Below are positions 1-6,495 of a DNA stretch of 8,990 nucleotides, piece by piece. The notes below the pieces were generated by a model. It ran no database searches, had not been told where the DNA came from, and saw nothing but the letters and a program-made list of their open reading frames with translations. This stretch comes from Planctomycetota bacterium. Lineage in GTDB: Bacteria > Planctomycetota > Planctomycetia > Pirellulales > UBA1268. Both the position numbers and the translations under genes were made by a program. Numbering within the stretch: position 1 is the first letter of the stretch; each line of letters starts with the position of its first letter. The stretch spans positions 1 through 8,990 of the forward strand of contig QWPO01000001.1 of NCBI GenBank assembly GCA_003669255.1. The letters run 5' to 3'.

Positions 1-136
1 CAGACCTCGGGGTAGGTACCTACACATTACTGTCCCTTTCGCCGCTGTCCCCGTATTGCTACGGTTCTCGCTCGACTTGCATGCCTAATCCACGCCGCCA
101 ACGTTCACTCTGAGCCAGAATCAAACCCTTCAATTG
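1..136 (-). rRNA. rrs: 16S ribosomal RNA, 5' end only (gene runs off the left edge)
   Basis: Read on the minus strand, bases 136 to 1 match the start of bacterial 16S rRNA. TTGAAGGGTTTGATTCTGGC covers the 27F primer site, followed by TCAGAGTGAACGTTGGCGGC and then GTGGATTAGGCATGCAAGTC. Aligned to the E. coli 5' terminus (AAATTGAAGAG), the mature end falls near base 136. Only about 136 of roughly 1500 nt are present; the rest lies outside the window. The opening and the stretch GCGAAAGGGACAGTAATG are typical of planctomycetes as I remember them. The 27F site differs from the usual AGAGTTTGATCMTGGCTCAG at two positions (G for A at position 3, T for C at position 11). No tRNA, 23S or 5S gene is visible, as expected from the cut. 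Confidence 0.96.
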
Positions 137-150
137 ATTGGTTCGTCAGA

Positions 151-174
151 CCACGACCGCCGAAGCAGCCGTGG
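151..174 (-). other. UUCG-tetraloop hairpin just upstream of mature 16S
   Basis: On the minus strand CCACGGCTGC, TTCG, GGCGGTCGTGG (sharing ends) folds into a 10-bp stem (two G-U pairs) closed by C(UUCG)G, an exceptionally stable tetraloop. It ends about 15 nt before the predicted mature 16S 5' end, so it lies in the precursor only. It could guide folding or processing of pre-16S. The stem is seen directly; the role is inference. Confidence 0.7.
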
Positions 175-318
175 CATTGATTCGCCTGAATCTCGAGAAG
201 AGATCCGATCTGTACTTTGATTAAATGGTTCGTGATCGTTCGATTGGTTGCCCAACCTCACGGTCACTTGCCGGTCACGATCGCGCGCCGGCCGAAACCA
301 AAAAGAGATCAACTGCCG

Positions 319-333
319 AATTGTCAAAGATCA
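319..333 (-). promoter_or_regulatory. boxA antitermination element of the rRNA leader
   Basis: The minus strand reads TGATCTTTGACAATT, which matches the E. coli rrn boxA region TGCTCTTTAACAATT at 13 of 15 positions. In known rRNA operons boxA RNA binds NusB-NusE (S10) and lets RNA polymerase read through Rho-dependent terminators. It sits about 40 nt after the predicted transcription start and directly downstream of a hairpin, the same order as boxB-boxA in E. coli leaders. Confidence 0.8.
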
Positions 334-336
334 GTC

Positions 337-368
337 CGTCGCGAGACACGTTGCCGTTCCTCGCGACG
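337..368 (-). promoter_or_regulatory. boxB-like hairpin at the start of the rRNA transcript
   Basis: A perfect 9-bp inverted repeat, CGTCGCGAG and CTCGCGACG (bases 360-368 and 337-345), encloses a 14-nt loop. It begins 2-3 nt after the predicted start site and ends a few bases before boxA. Position and order fit the boxB stem of rRNA antitermination leaders. The large loop differs from lambda-type boxB, so the name describes position rather than proven protein binding. Confidence 0.65.
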
Positions 369-376
369 AGCCCCCA

Positions 377-433
377 AGCATAGCAGCGTCGTGCCCGTGG
401 TCAACAGGCTCGATCGCCGCGGGAAAAATTTCC
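377..433 (-). promoter_or_regulatory. rRNA promoter with extended -10 and UP-like A/T tract
   Basis: On the minus strand TTGACC (404-399) is followed by 16 nt and TATGCT (382-377), preceded by TGC, which gives an extended -10 (TGnTATGCT). The bases after the -10 (TGGGGGCTC) are a G/C-rich discriminator, as in stringently controlled rRNA promoters. Start is expected near 370. An A/T block (GGAAATTTTTCCC, 433-421) lies at about -51 to -63, where an UP element would contact the alpha subunit. The agreement of this promoter with hairpin, boxA and 16S in the right order is the main support. Confidence 0.8.
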
Positions 434-529
434 GGGGACCCCATTCATCGGCATGCCGACGCGTGGGATGGAGTCTTTACGCGGGAGGCCGCCGAATGGT
501 TCTCGCAGCAGCGAAAAGAGCTGGAAAAC
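405..529. other. Gap between the protease stop and the rRNA promoter
   Basis: No gene is seen. The A/T tract of the rRNA promoter occupies 421-433. A perfect 12-bp palindrome TCGGCATGCCGA lies at 448-459. A 7-bp hairpin (minus strand TTTTCGC-TGCT-GCGAGAA, 500-517) stands 12 nt past the protease stop but has no T run after it, so it is at best a weak end signal. No clear intrinsic terminator separates protease and 16S, and some read-through into rrs is conceivable. Confidence 0.5.
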
Positions 530-1639
530 CTATTTTTCAGCATCCAGAATCACGGGGATGTCGAGCTGATGCCCCTCCCTTTGGACGGTGAGCAACACCT
601 GCTCACCGGGATTCCGGGACTCGACAGCCGACAGGAAATCGTCCGCAGTCCGTACCCCTTGCCCAGCCACGGCGACGATCAAATCCGCCCCGGACCGATC
701 GACCCGCGTGGTTTCTACGGTAAATGGCCCCTGACGTCGTCGTTCTTTGATGACTTTGAAACCCCGTACACCTGCTCTTTCTGCTGGACCATCGGGCGTG
801 ACTTCGGCCACCACGAGCCCTGCATCCGACTGATAGACGCGGGCAATCCCGGCATCCGGCCGCACAACCTTCCCCTGCGCGATGAGCTGCGGCACGATCC
901 GCGTGAGCGTGCCGACCGGAATGGCAAATCCGACGCCGGCGCTCTGCCCCGTTCGGCTGGCGATCGCGGTGGTCATGCCAATCAAGTGGCTGCCACTGTC
1001 GACGAGCGGTCCTCCGGAGTTACCGGGGTTGATGGCCGCATCGGTCTGGATGATCGACTTGATCGTGCGACCGGTCCGCGTGGGCAGAGAACGGTTGAGG
1101 CTGGAAATGATCCCCGTAGTCAGCGTCCGCTCGAGGCCAAACGGGTTGCCGATCGCAAACACGCGTTGCCCAACGCGCAGGTCGTTGGACGTGCCGAACG
1201 ACACGGGATGAAGAATCGCCTCGGGGGCCTCGAGCTTGATCACAGCGACGTCGGTGGCCGGATCGACGCCAACCACCCGGGCCGCATGCGACGAACCGTC
1301 GTAGAGAACAGCCTGTATCTCACGTGCCCCGTCGATCACGTGGAAGTTGGTGAGCACGTGCCCCTGGCGATCCAGCACGATCCCCGACCCAGCCCCCTCG
1401 GACGGCACCTCCATGAGAAACAGGTTGGCCGCGACCGCCTTCGTGTTGATGTTCACCACGCTCCGATTGACGGCCTCGTAGACAGCAATATTGACGTGCT
1501 CCTCGGACGTGAGGTTTCGCCCAGCTGACCCGGCGGTGCCTGGCAACGGCGCGGGCTGCCCACACGCTGTCGTGCCCAAGAAAGCCGCGGCAAAGGTGAG
1601 CACGAAAACACCGGAGAGGCGGGCAAGCATGGGCAGCAT
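530..1639 (-). CDS. Exported trypsin-like serine protease with PDZ domain (HtrA/Deg family)
   Basis: This is a periplasmic or secreted ATP-independent protease of the S1C (DegP/HtrA) family, which degrades misfolded envelope proteins. Numbered from ATG 1639 (369 aa), a hydrophobic signal segment covers residues 1-27, and the protease domain runs from about 45 to 250. The triad is complete: His100 (TNFHVIDG), Asp130 (DPATDVAVIKL) and Ser208 (NPGNSGGP). One C-terminal PDZ domain (about 260-365) carries an extra charged stretch near 292-318, as in the plant/cyanobacterial Deg1 type. ATG 1639 is chosen because AGGA lies 8 nt before it and the signal peptide then starts at once. GTG 1669, in frame and 10 codons upstream, is the alternative. 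A cysteine (Cys26) follows the hydrophobic core, but the lipobox is poor, so cleavage by signal peptidase I is more likely. With a single PDZ domain it is shorter than two-PDZ DegP; the exact paralogue cannot be named. Confidence 0.93.
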   Translation of the reverse strand: MLPMLARLSGVFVLTFAAAFLGTTACGQPAPLPGTAGSAGRNLTSEEHVNIAVYEAVNRSVVNINTKAVAANLFLMEVPSEGAGSGIVLDRQGHVLTNFHVIDGAREIQAVLYDGSSHAARVVGVDPATDVAVIKLEAPEAILHPVSFGTSNDLRVGQRVFAIGNPFGLERTLTTGIISSLNRSLPTRTGRTIKSIIQTDAAINPGNSGGPLVDSGSHLIGMTTAIASRTGQSAGVGFAIPVGTLTRIVPQLIAQGKVVRPDAGIARVYQSDAGLVVAEVTPDGPAERAGVRGFKVIKERRRQGPFTVETTRVDRSGADLIVAVAGQGVRTADDFLSAVESRNPGEQVLLTVQREGHQLDIPVILDAEK

Positions 1640-1692
1640 GCATCGGTTCCTGGCGAAAACAGTGGGCACGAGAAAGAGGTGCCGGACGACTG

Positions 1693-1721
1693 ATTATCGG
1701 GTTGGGTCCGCGACAGACCAA
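1693..1721 (-). promoter_or_regulatory. Promoter of the protease gene
   Basis: On the minus strand TTGGTC (1721-1716), 17 nt, then GATAAT (1698-1693) form a good sigma-70-like promoter. Start would be near 1686, giving a leader of about 47 nt to ATG 1639 or 17 nt to GTG 1669. It lies back to back with the plus-strand promoter about 80 bp away, so one regulator could act on both. Confidence 0.55.
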
Positions 1722-1799
1722 GACAGATCGGGGACCTTACGGGGGCGGGGGCGATGCCAAAAAGCCGGAAAAATGTGGCCTCACCCGGACAGACCGGCG

Positions 1800-1828
1800 T
1801 TGGCGACCGCGGCCAGCCTCCTTATGCT
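1800..1828 (+). promoter_or_regulatory. Promoter of the mosaic-protein gene cluster
   Basis: TTGGCG (1800-1805), 17 nt, then TATGCT (1823-1828). The -10 is identical to that of the rRNA promoter. Start is expected near 1835, leaving a leader of about 47 nt with GGAG at 1870-1873, 8 nt before ATG 1882. This arrangement excludes in-frame start codons upstream of the promoter (such as 1702) as the real start. Confidence 0.55.
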
Positions 1829-1881
1829 TCCTGAGAGGTTTCGTGCTGGAATCCGATCCCAGAGCCCCCGGAGCGCCCGCT

Positions 1882-4800
1882 ATGTCCCGCCCCTGGTTGC
1901 CCGCGTTTGCGATTGCGTGTGGATTCGCCGCCACGGGGATCGTGCCGGCCGAAGCCCTCGCCGCCCCGGCAGCCTCGGTCACGTTTGTCGAGGGCTTCGC
2001 GGCATCCCCGGTCCAGCCTGAAGTCACTGCCGTGGGTCTGAGGGCCGCAGAGTCCCCGGCGCCCGAGTCCGTCAATGTGCTTGTGCTCGTCGATACGTCG
2101 GCAAGCCAGGCCGGGAGCTACCGGGAACGTGCCCTGCGTGCCGTCGACGGTCTCCTGGCTGCCGCGAGGCCCGGTGACCGGTTCTCGATCGCCGCCGTGG
2201 ACGTGGCCTGCAAGCCTTTGGCCGATGGATTTCACGCCGCCAACGCCGCCCCGCTGAAGAAGGCTCGGCTTGCTCTCGATGCCCGCACGCCCCTCGGATC
2301 GACCGACATCGTGTCGGTGTTGGAGGAAGCTGTCGGCCAGTTCGATGGCACGCAGGGCCCCCGCTCGATCGTCTACATCGGCGACGGCCCCGGACTCAGT
2401 GGTATCGACACCGCTGACTTTACGCGGCTCGTCGACCTGATGCGGGCCGAGAAGGTCTCCGCGTCGAGTCTCGGGATCGGACCCCAGATCAACTGGCCGT
2501 GCCTGGCGGCGCTTGCAAGCGCAAGCGGCGGCATGTTCTTCGCACCCGAAGCACGGAACGACGCGGCCGAGGCTGGTGCACGACTCGGTTCGCTTGCCAT
2601 CCAACCCGTAACCTGGCCCGACGGTACGTCACTGGCTACCGATGCTGGAGACGCCGGACTACGGATGCTCCCGGGACGCCTCCCACCGCTGCGAGCCGAT
2701 CGGGATTCGGTCATCCTGATCGCGGGTGATCTCGAACAAGGACGGCTCGAGGTGGGCATCGATGGCGGGACCACAACGCTCGACATTCCAGCCGCGGCCC
2801 CCCACAGCGACAACGCGTATCTCGTCGAGTTGGCCCGCAACGCCTGGCCGAACGACGGCGTGTTTCTGCCGCTGCTCGGCCGCGAAGGACTCGACCTCGC
2901 ACGGACCATGATCCGCGGTGAAGCAGCCACGCTCGCCGCTCTGTCGCGGCAGGCGGAGGCGACCGGTTCCCATGCCGCTGCCGTGCGTCTCGCCGAGGCA
3001 TCGCTCCGCCGCGACCCCGACAATGCCGACGCGTCGCTCATCCGCGAAGTCGCCACCAGGCAGATCTCCGCTGAACTCCCGGCACCGGATGCCGATGGTG
3101 CGGCTGGCGAAACGGGCGTGAGAGGCGACCTGCTTCCGCCGGCCACCGCAGGCGATGCGGAGTTGGCCGAACTCGAGGCGATGCGTCGCGTACGAGCCCA
3201 GGGCCTGGAGCAGGAGACTGCGGTAAGGCTCCGCGAGGCCCGCAATCTCCTCGCCACAGACCCCGATCTCGCCCGCGAGCGGCTCAAGGAGCAGCAGGAG
3301 ATCGTCAAGCGGAACGACGATCTCGACGCCGGCACCCGGGAGCGACTCCTCGCGCAGATCGAGATGCGGGTTCGCGAGTCGATCGTACGGTCACGGGAGA
3401 AGGTGGAGTGCGACCTCGCCAACGAGCGACGGGCCGCCATCGGCCGCGAGCGGGCTCGACTCACGAGCGAGTTGCAACGCCGCGAGGAGAAGATCAAGCA
3501 GCTCACCGAGCGCTACAACGCACTCGTCGAGGAGGGCATTCGCGTGGGCTACCAGCAGCCGACCGATGCCTTTGTGCGGGCGGAGCGGGACGTGGCGAAG
3601 GAGATCGCCATGGAAGCCCCAGATCTCTACGCCAACCACCCGATTCCGATGACAGCCCGCGTCATCGGCCGGACCGCGCCACTCGTGGCCAGGATTCTCG
3701 ACTACGACGCTGAGAACACCCGCGTTCGCCGCGATCAGCAAAGGGGCTTCATGGATGTGCTCCACCTGGCCGACGTGTGCGGCATCCCATACGCCGACGA
3801 GCCACCGATCATCTACCCCAGCGCTGAGCGATGGAAAGAGATCACACGACTTCGTGAAAAGTATAAGTCGGTCGACCTGGCGAACCCGGGCAGCAAGGAG
3901 CAGAAGATCTACGCGGCGCTCGACGAACCGGTCTCCCGATTCGAGTTCAACGAGACGCCGCTTCGCGATGTCATCGCCCAGATCCGCGATGCCCACGGCA
4001 TTCCGGTCGAACTCGATCAGAAGGCGCTCGAGGATGCGGGCTTCGACCTCGATACGCCGATCACGCAGAACCTCTCGGGCGTTTCCCTGCGGTCGGCCCT
4101 GAGGCTGCTGCTCGGCAACCTCGAACTGACGTATCTCGTGAAGAACGAAGTGCTGCTCATCACGACGAAGGAAAAAGCCCAAGAGAACCTGGTCGTGAAG
4201 GTCTATCCGGTCGCGGACCTCGTGCTGCCCGTCGACCCCAGCACGGGCATGAATCCGTTTCAAACCGGTGGCGGCCTGGGCGGCGCCAATGGCATGAACA
4301 GCGGCATGGGCATGGGTGGTGGCATGGGTGGCGGTGGTATGGGTGGCGGCATGGGTGGGGGCATGGGTGGTTTCTGCTGGGTTGCCCGCGAGGTGTATGG
4401 TGTGCACGATCCCCGCTGGCTCGCCTTCCGTGAGTGGATGATGACTGAGGCCCCGACATGGTTGCGGTCGGCCTACGGGGCGCACGGCGAGCAGGTCGCG
4501 GGCTGGATTCACGACAAGCCGCTCGCGAAGGCGGCAATCCGCAGGCTGATGGACGTCGCCGTCGCTGATCGTCACGCGACGCTCCCCGCAGCGGGCCACT
4601 TCCAAGTCGCGGCTGCCAAAGCCCGCGCCGCTTCAGGGACAAACGCTGCCGCCGCAAGACCGGGCGTCATCCAAACCGCCGCCACGTCGGCCGCTGAAAA
4701 GCCGGTGGCTGTCGCTGCGCCGCCGGCAGACACGCCCGATCGCATCGGCCTGCCGGCAACGGTGCTTGAAGCCTCCGACCTCGCCGCCGCGTTGAAGTCC

Positions 4801-6495
4801 TATCTCCCGAAGGTCGAAGACGGTGCCACTCCGGGGGACACACGGGACGCGGCCCTCCGTTCCTCGCAGGTCAGGGTTTCGGCCGCGGAACTGGGACAGG
4901 CCGGGAAGTTCGACAAGGCCGCCGACCTGATCGCAGCCGCGATCGCTTGCGGGCACGCGGAATCGTGGATGTACGAATCGCTGGCACTCGCCACGGAGGC
5001 GGCCGGGCGGCCCCGCGAAGACATTGATCGGGCGCTCCTGTCCGCTGCGGATTTTGCGTCGAGCCCCGTCGAACTCATGCAACTGGCCAACTACCTGGCC
5101 CGCTTCGGCTCCGACCGCCAGGCCATCAAACTCTGCCGGCAACTGACGCGGATCGACCCAGCGAACCGCGAGGCCTATGCCCTCGCGATGACGGTGGCCG
5201 CACGTACCGACGACGCTGCCACGCTCGCCTGGGCCTGCCCCGGCGTCCTCTCGCACGAGTGGCCGGCCGAGCAGCAGGAGATCGTCGTGCGGGCAGCGCG
5301 TCTCGCCAAGGCAACGATCGATTCGCTCGAGAAGGCCGGCGGCACCACGGAGGTGGCTGCCTTCAGGTCTGCCGTCGATCGGGCACTCGTCCGCGACGTC
5401 GTCATCGACCTGTCGTGGACCGGCGATGCCGATATCGATGTGTTGGTCGAGGAGCCTGCCGGAACCGTCTGCTCGCTCTCGTCACCCCGCTCATCCTCGG
5501 GCGGAGTGCTGCTCGGCGATGACAATGCCGTTTCCCCTGCAGGCGACGCAACGCGTCACGAACGGTATGTGGCAACCGAGGCCTTCCCGGGCGAGTATCG
5601 GATTCTCGTGCGGCGCGCGTGGGGCAAGGTCACGGCCGACACGGTCACGGCTGAGATCACAATTCGCCGCGGCACCGACCGCGAACAGACACTCCGTCGC
5701 CAGATTCGCATGGGCGCCGACGACCAGTTCCTGTCGGTCAACGTGCCTGAGGGTCGTCGCATGGAGCCGTTGTTCGATGCACAGATCGCCCAGGACGTGG
5801 AGGCCCAGCAGAGCATCGGCAAGACGGTTTTGGCCCAGCAACTGGCCGCCATCGCCGACCCAGCCGTGTCGCAGTCGATGTCGCAAAGCCGCGGCGGTTC
5901 GACGGGGCCAGGGCCCACCGGAGCTGGGGTGCCCTTCTTCGGCAACGGGGCCGTCGGCTACCAGCCGATTATCACCACGCTTCCCGAGGGCACGAACTTG
6001 GCTGCCCGCGCCGTCGTGTCGGCTGACCGCCGGTACGTCCGGATCACAGCCACGCCGCTATTCTCTGGCGTGGGGCAGGTGACGCAGTTCAACTTCTCTG
6101 GGGCTGGCGCCGGTGGCACTGGCGGCGGTGGCATGGGTGGTGGTGGCATGGGTGGCATGGGCGGTGGTGGCATGGGCGGCATGGGTGGTGGTGGCATGGG
6201 CGGCATGGGTGGTGGCGGCATGGGCGGTGGCGGTATGGGCGGTGGCGGCATGGGCGGCGGCATGGGCATGTGCTGGGTCGCCCGCGAGGTCTATGGCGAC
6301 TCGAACCCGAAGTGGCTGCAGTTCCGCTCCTGGCTCCGCACCGACGCGCCTCGCTGGCTCCACGACCTCTACGCCGCCCACGGTGAGTCTTTCGCGGTCT
6401 GGATCCACGACAAGCCGGCCGCCAAGGCCGTGCTCCGTGTGATGATGGACCGCGCGATCGCCGAGGCGGAGGTGCCATGCCTCGCTTCGGAGTGA
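1882..6495 (+). CDS. Giant exported mosaic protein: VWA, coiled coil, STN-like, TPR-like, DUF2135-like, two Gly-Met/CWVAREVYG modules
   Basis: The product is 1537 aa and its function is unknown. Signal peptide: 1-28. VWA domain: about 64-235, with MIDAS residues Asp71-Ser73-Ser75 (DTSAS), Thr141 (GSTD) and Asp168 (IGDG), so metal-dependent binding is plausible. Charged coiled coil: about 425-552. STN-like domain: about 674-765 (ETPLRDVIAQ, LDQKAL, SALRLLL, LLITT), then the VYPVADLVLP stretch that usually leads on to secretin-like parts. Gly-Met linker 797-830 and CWVAREVYG domain 832-896. Ala-rich linker, helical TPR-like region about 990-1165. Beta domain about 1171-1290 resembling DUF2135/YfaP (GDADIDVLVEEP, FPGEYRILV). 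Secretin-tail-like stretch about 1350-1407 (SADRRYVRI, QFNFSG). Second Gly-Met linker 1411-1463 and CWVAREVYG domain 1464-1528. No pore-forming secretin domain and no second membrane segment are seen. The start follows GGAG by 8 nt; an in-frame start at 1702 would lie upstream of the promoter. The end overlaps ispD by 19 nt. Likely periplasmic or surface-located, an inference from the signal peptide and VWA. Confidence 0.93.
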   Translation: MSRPWLPAFAIACGFAATGIVPAEALAAPAASVTFVEGFAASPVQPEVTAVGLRAAESPAPESVNVLVLVDTSASQAGSYRERALRAVDGLLAAARPGDRFSIAAVDVACKPLADGFHAANAAPLKKARLALDARTPLGSTDIVSVLEEAVGQFDGTQGPRSIVYIGDGPGLSGIDTADFTRLVDLMRAEKVSASSLGIGPQINWPCLAALASASGGMFFAPEARNDAAEAGARLGSLAIQPVTWPDGTSLATDAGDAGLRMLPGRLPPLRADRDSVILIAGDLEQGRLEVGIDGGTTTLDIPAAAPHSDNAYLVELARNAWPNDGVFLPLLGREGLDLARTMIRGEAATLAALSRQAEATGSHAAAVRLAEASLRRDPDNADASLIREVATRQISAELPAPDADGAAGETGVRGDLLPPATAGDAELAELEAMRRVRAQGLEQETAVRLREARNLLATDPDLARERLKEQQEIVKRNDDLDAGTRERLLAQIEMRVRESIVRSREKVECDLANERRAAIGRERARLTSELQRREEKIKQLTERYNALVEEGIRVGYQQPTDAFVRAERDVAKEIAMEAPDLYANHPIPMTARVIGRTAPLVARILDYDAENTRVRRDQQRGFMDVLHLADVCGIPYADEPPIIYPSAERWKEITRLREKYKSVDLANPGSKEQKIYAALDEPVSRFEFNETPLRDVIAQIRDAHGIPVELDQKALEDAGFDLDTPITQNLSGVSLRSALRLLLGNLELTYLVKNEVLLITTKEKAQENLVVKVYPVADLVLPVDPSTGMNPFQTGGGLGGANGMNSGMGMGGGMGGGGMGGGMGGGMGGFCWVAREVYGVHDPRWLAFREWMMTEAPTWLRSAYGAHGEQVAGWIHDKPLAKAAIRRLMDVAVADRHATLPAAGHFQVAAAKARAASGTNAAAARPGVIQTAATSAAEKPVAVAAPPADTPDRIGLPATVLEASDLAAALKSYLPKVEDGATPGDTRDAALRSSQVRVSAAELGQAGKFDKAADLIAAAIACGHAESWMYESLALATEAAGRPREDIDRALLSAADFASSPVELMQLANYLARFGSDRQAIKLCRQLTRIDPANREAYALAMTVAARTDDAATLAWACPGVLSHEWPAEQQEIVVRAARLAKATIDSLEKAGGTTEVAAFRSAVDRALVRDVVIDLSWTGDADIDVLVEEPAGTVCSLSSPRSSSGGVLLGDDNAVSPAGDATRHERYVATEAFPGEYRILVRRAWGKVTADTVTAEITIRRGTDREQTLRRQIRMGADDQFLSVNVPEGRRMEPLFDAQIAQDVEAQQSIGKTVLAQQLAAIADPAVSQSMSQSRGGSTGPGPTGAGVPFFGNGAVGYQPIITTLPEGTNLAARAVVSADRRYVRITATPLFSGVGQVTQFNFSGAGAGGTGGGGMGGGGMGGMGGGGMGGMGGGGMGGMGGGGMGGGGMGGGGMGGGMGMCWVAREVYGDSNPKWLQFRSWLRTDAPRWLHDLYAAHGESFAVWIHDKPAAKAVLRVMMDRAIAEAEVPCLASE
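4270..4371 (+). repeat. Gly-Met-rich repeat, first copy (codons 797-830)
   Basis: Imperfect tandem units of GGTGGCATGGGT type encode GGGMGG-like repeats. The tract directly precedes the first CWVAREVYG domain (4375-4569). Such low-complexity DNA is prone to slippage and to recombination with the similar tract at 6112-6270. In the protein it should be a flexible linker; methionine every four to five residues is unusual for a plain spacer. Confidence 0.85.
6112..6270 (+). repeat. Gly-Met-rich repeat, second copy (codons 1411-1463)
   Basis: A minisatellite of 12- to 24-base units: the protein reads GGGGMGGM three times, then GGGGM units. It leads directly into the C-terminal CWVAREVYG domain at 6271. 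It is longer than the tract at 4270-4371 and more regular. The antisense strand of this tract gives Pro-Met and His-rich open frames that are artefacts. Confidence 0.88.
6468..6495 (+). promoter_or_regulatory. Overlap and ribosome site coupling the mosaic gene to ispD
   Basis: The Shine-Dalgarno GGAGGT of ispD and its first six codons lie within the last codons of the mosaic gene (stop 6493-6495). Ribosomes finishing the mosaic protein would terminate 17 nt past the ispD start, an arrangement that often gives re-initiation. I see no separate promoter close by, though one inside the long upstream gene cannot be excluded. Confidence 0.6.

Larger units (their letters stand above)
137..370 (-). 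ncRNA. 16S rRNA leader (precursor 5' region removed during maturation)
   Basis: This is the stretch between the predicted rRNA transcription start (about 370) and the mature 16S end (about 136), some 234 nt. Read on the minus strand it holds, in order, a 9-bp hairpin, a boxA element, and a region with several inverted repeats. Examples are arms 272-280 and 230-238 with one mismatch, enclosing a small GGTTG/CAACC hairpin at 246-257. A UUCG-capped hairpin follows just before 16S. The sequence is less GC-rich than the coding DNA and holds no plausible gene; the short open frames here are chance. In rRNA operons such a leader loads the antitermination complex and forms part of the RNase III processing stem. 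The partner strand of that stem would lie beyond the 16S 3' end and cannot be seen. Confidence 0.75.

Noticed and set aside
130..327. Short minus-strand open frame in the 16S leader
   Set aside because: It overlaps the mature 16S end, boxA and leader hairpins, so it is chance.
300..328. TTGACA inside boxA as a second rRNA promoter -35
   Set aside because: At 16-18 nt downstream only TTTTTG-like bases occur, not a credible -10; the sequence is better explained by boxA.
434..442. GGGGACCCC as terminator stem for the protease gene
   Set aside because: The loop would be a single base, so it cannot fold; the neighbouring T run fits the UP-like tract of the rRNA promoter better.
248..1528. A 426-codon open frame on the plus strand across the rRNA leader and protease gene
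   Set aside because: It lies opposite the clear HtrA-type protease and runs through the rRNA promoter. Its product shows no domain or motif and is Arg/Pro/His-rich, as expected of an antisense shadow in GC-rich DNA.
1702..1881. Upstream in-frame extension (60 codons) of the mosaic protein
   Set aside because: It would begin before the predicted promoter, lacks a ribosome site and would bury the signal peptide; ATG 1882 has GGAG at 8 nt.
3391..4605. A 404-codon open frame on the minus strand with His/Thr/Ala repeats
   Set aside because: The repeats are the reverse complement of the Gly-Met codons of the mosaic gene; no ribosome site or independent motif supports it.
5958..6269. Pro-Met-rich open frame on the minus strand
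   Set aside because: It is the antisense reading of the Gly-Met minisatellite, not a gene.
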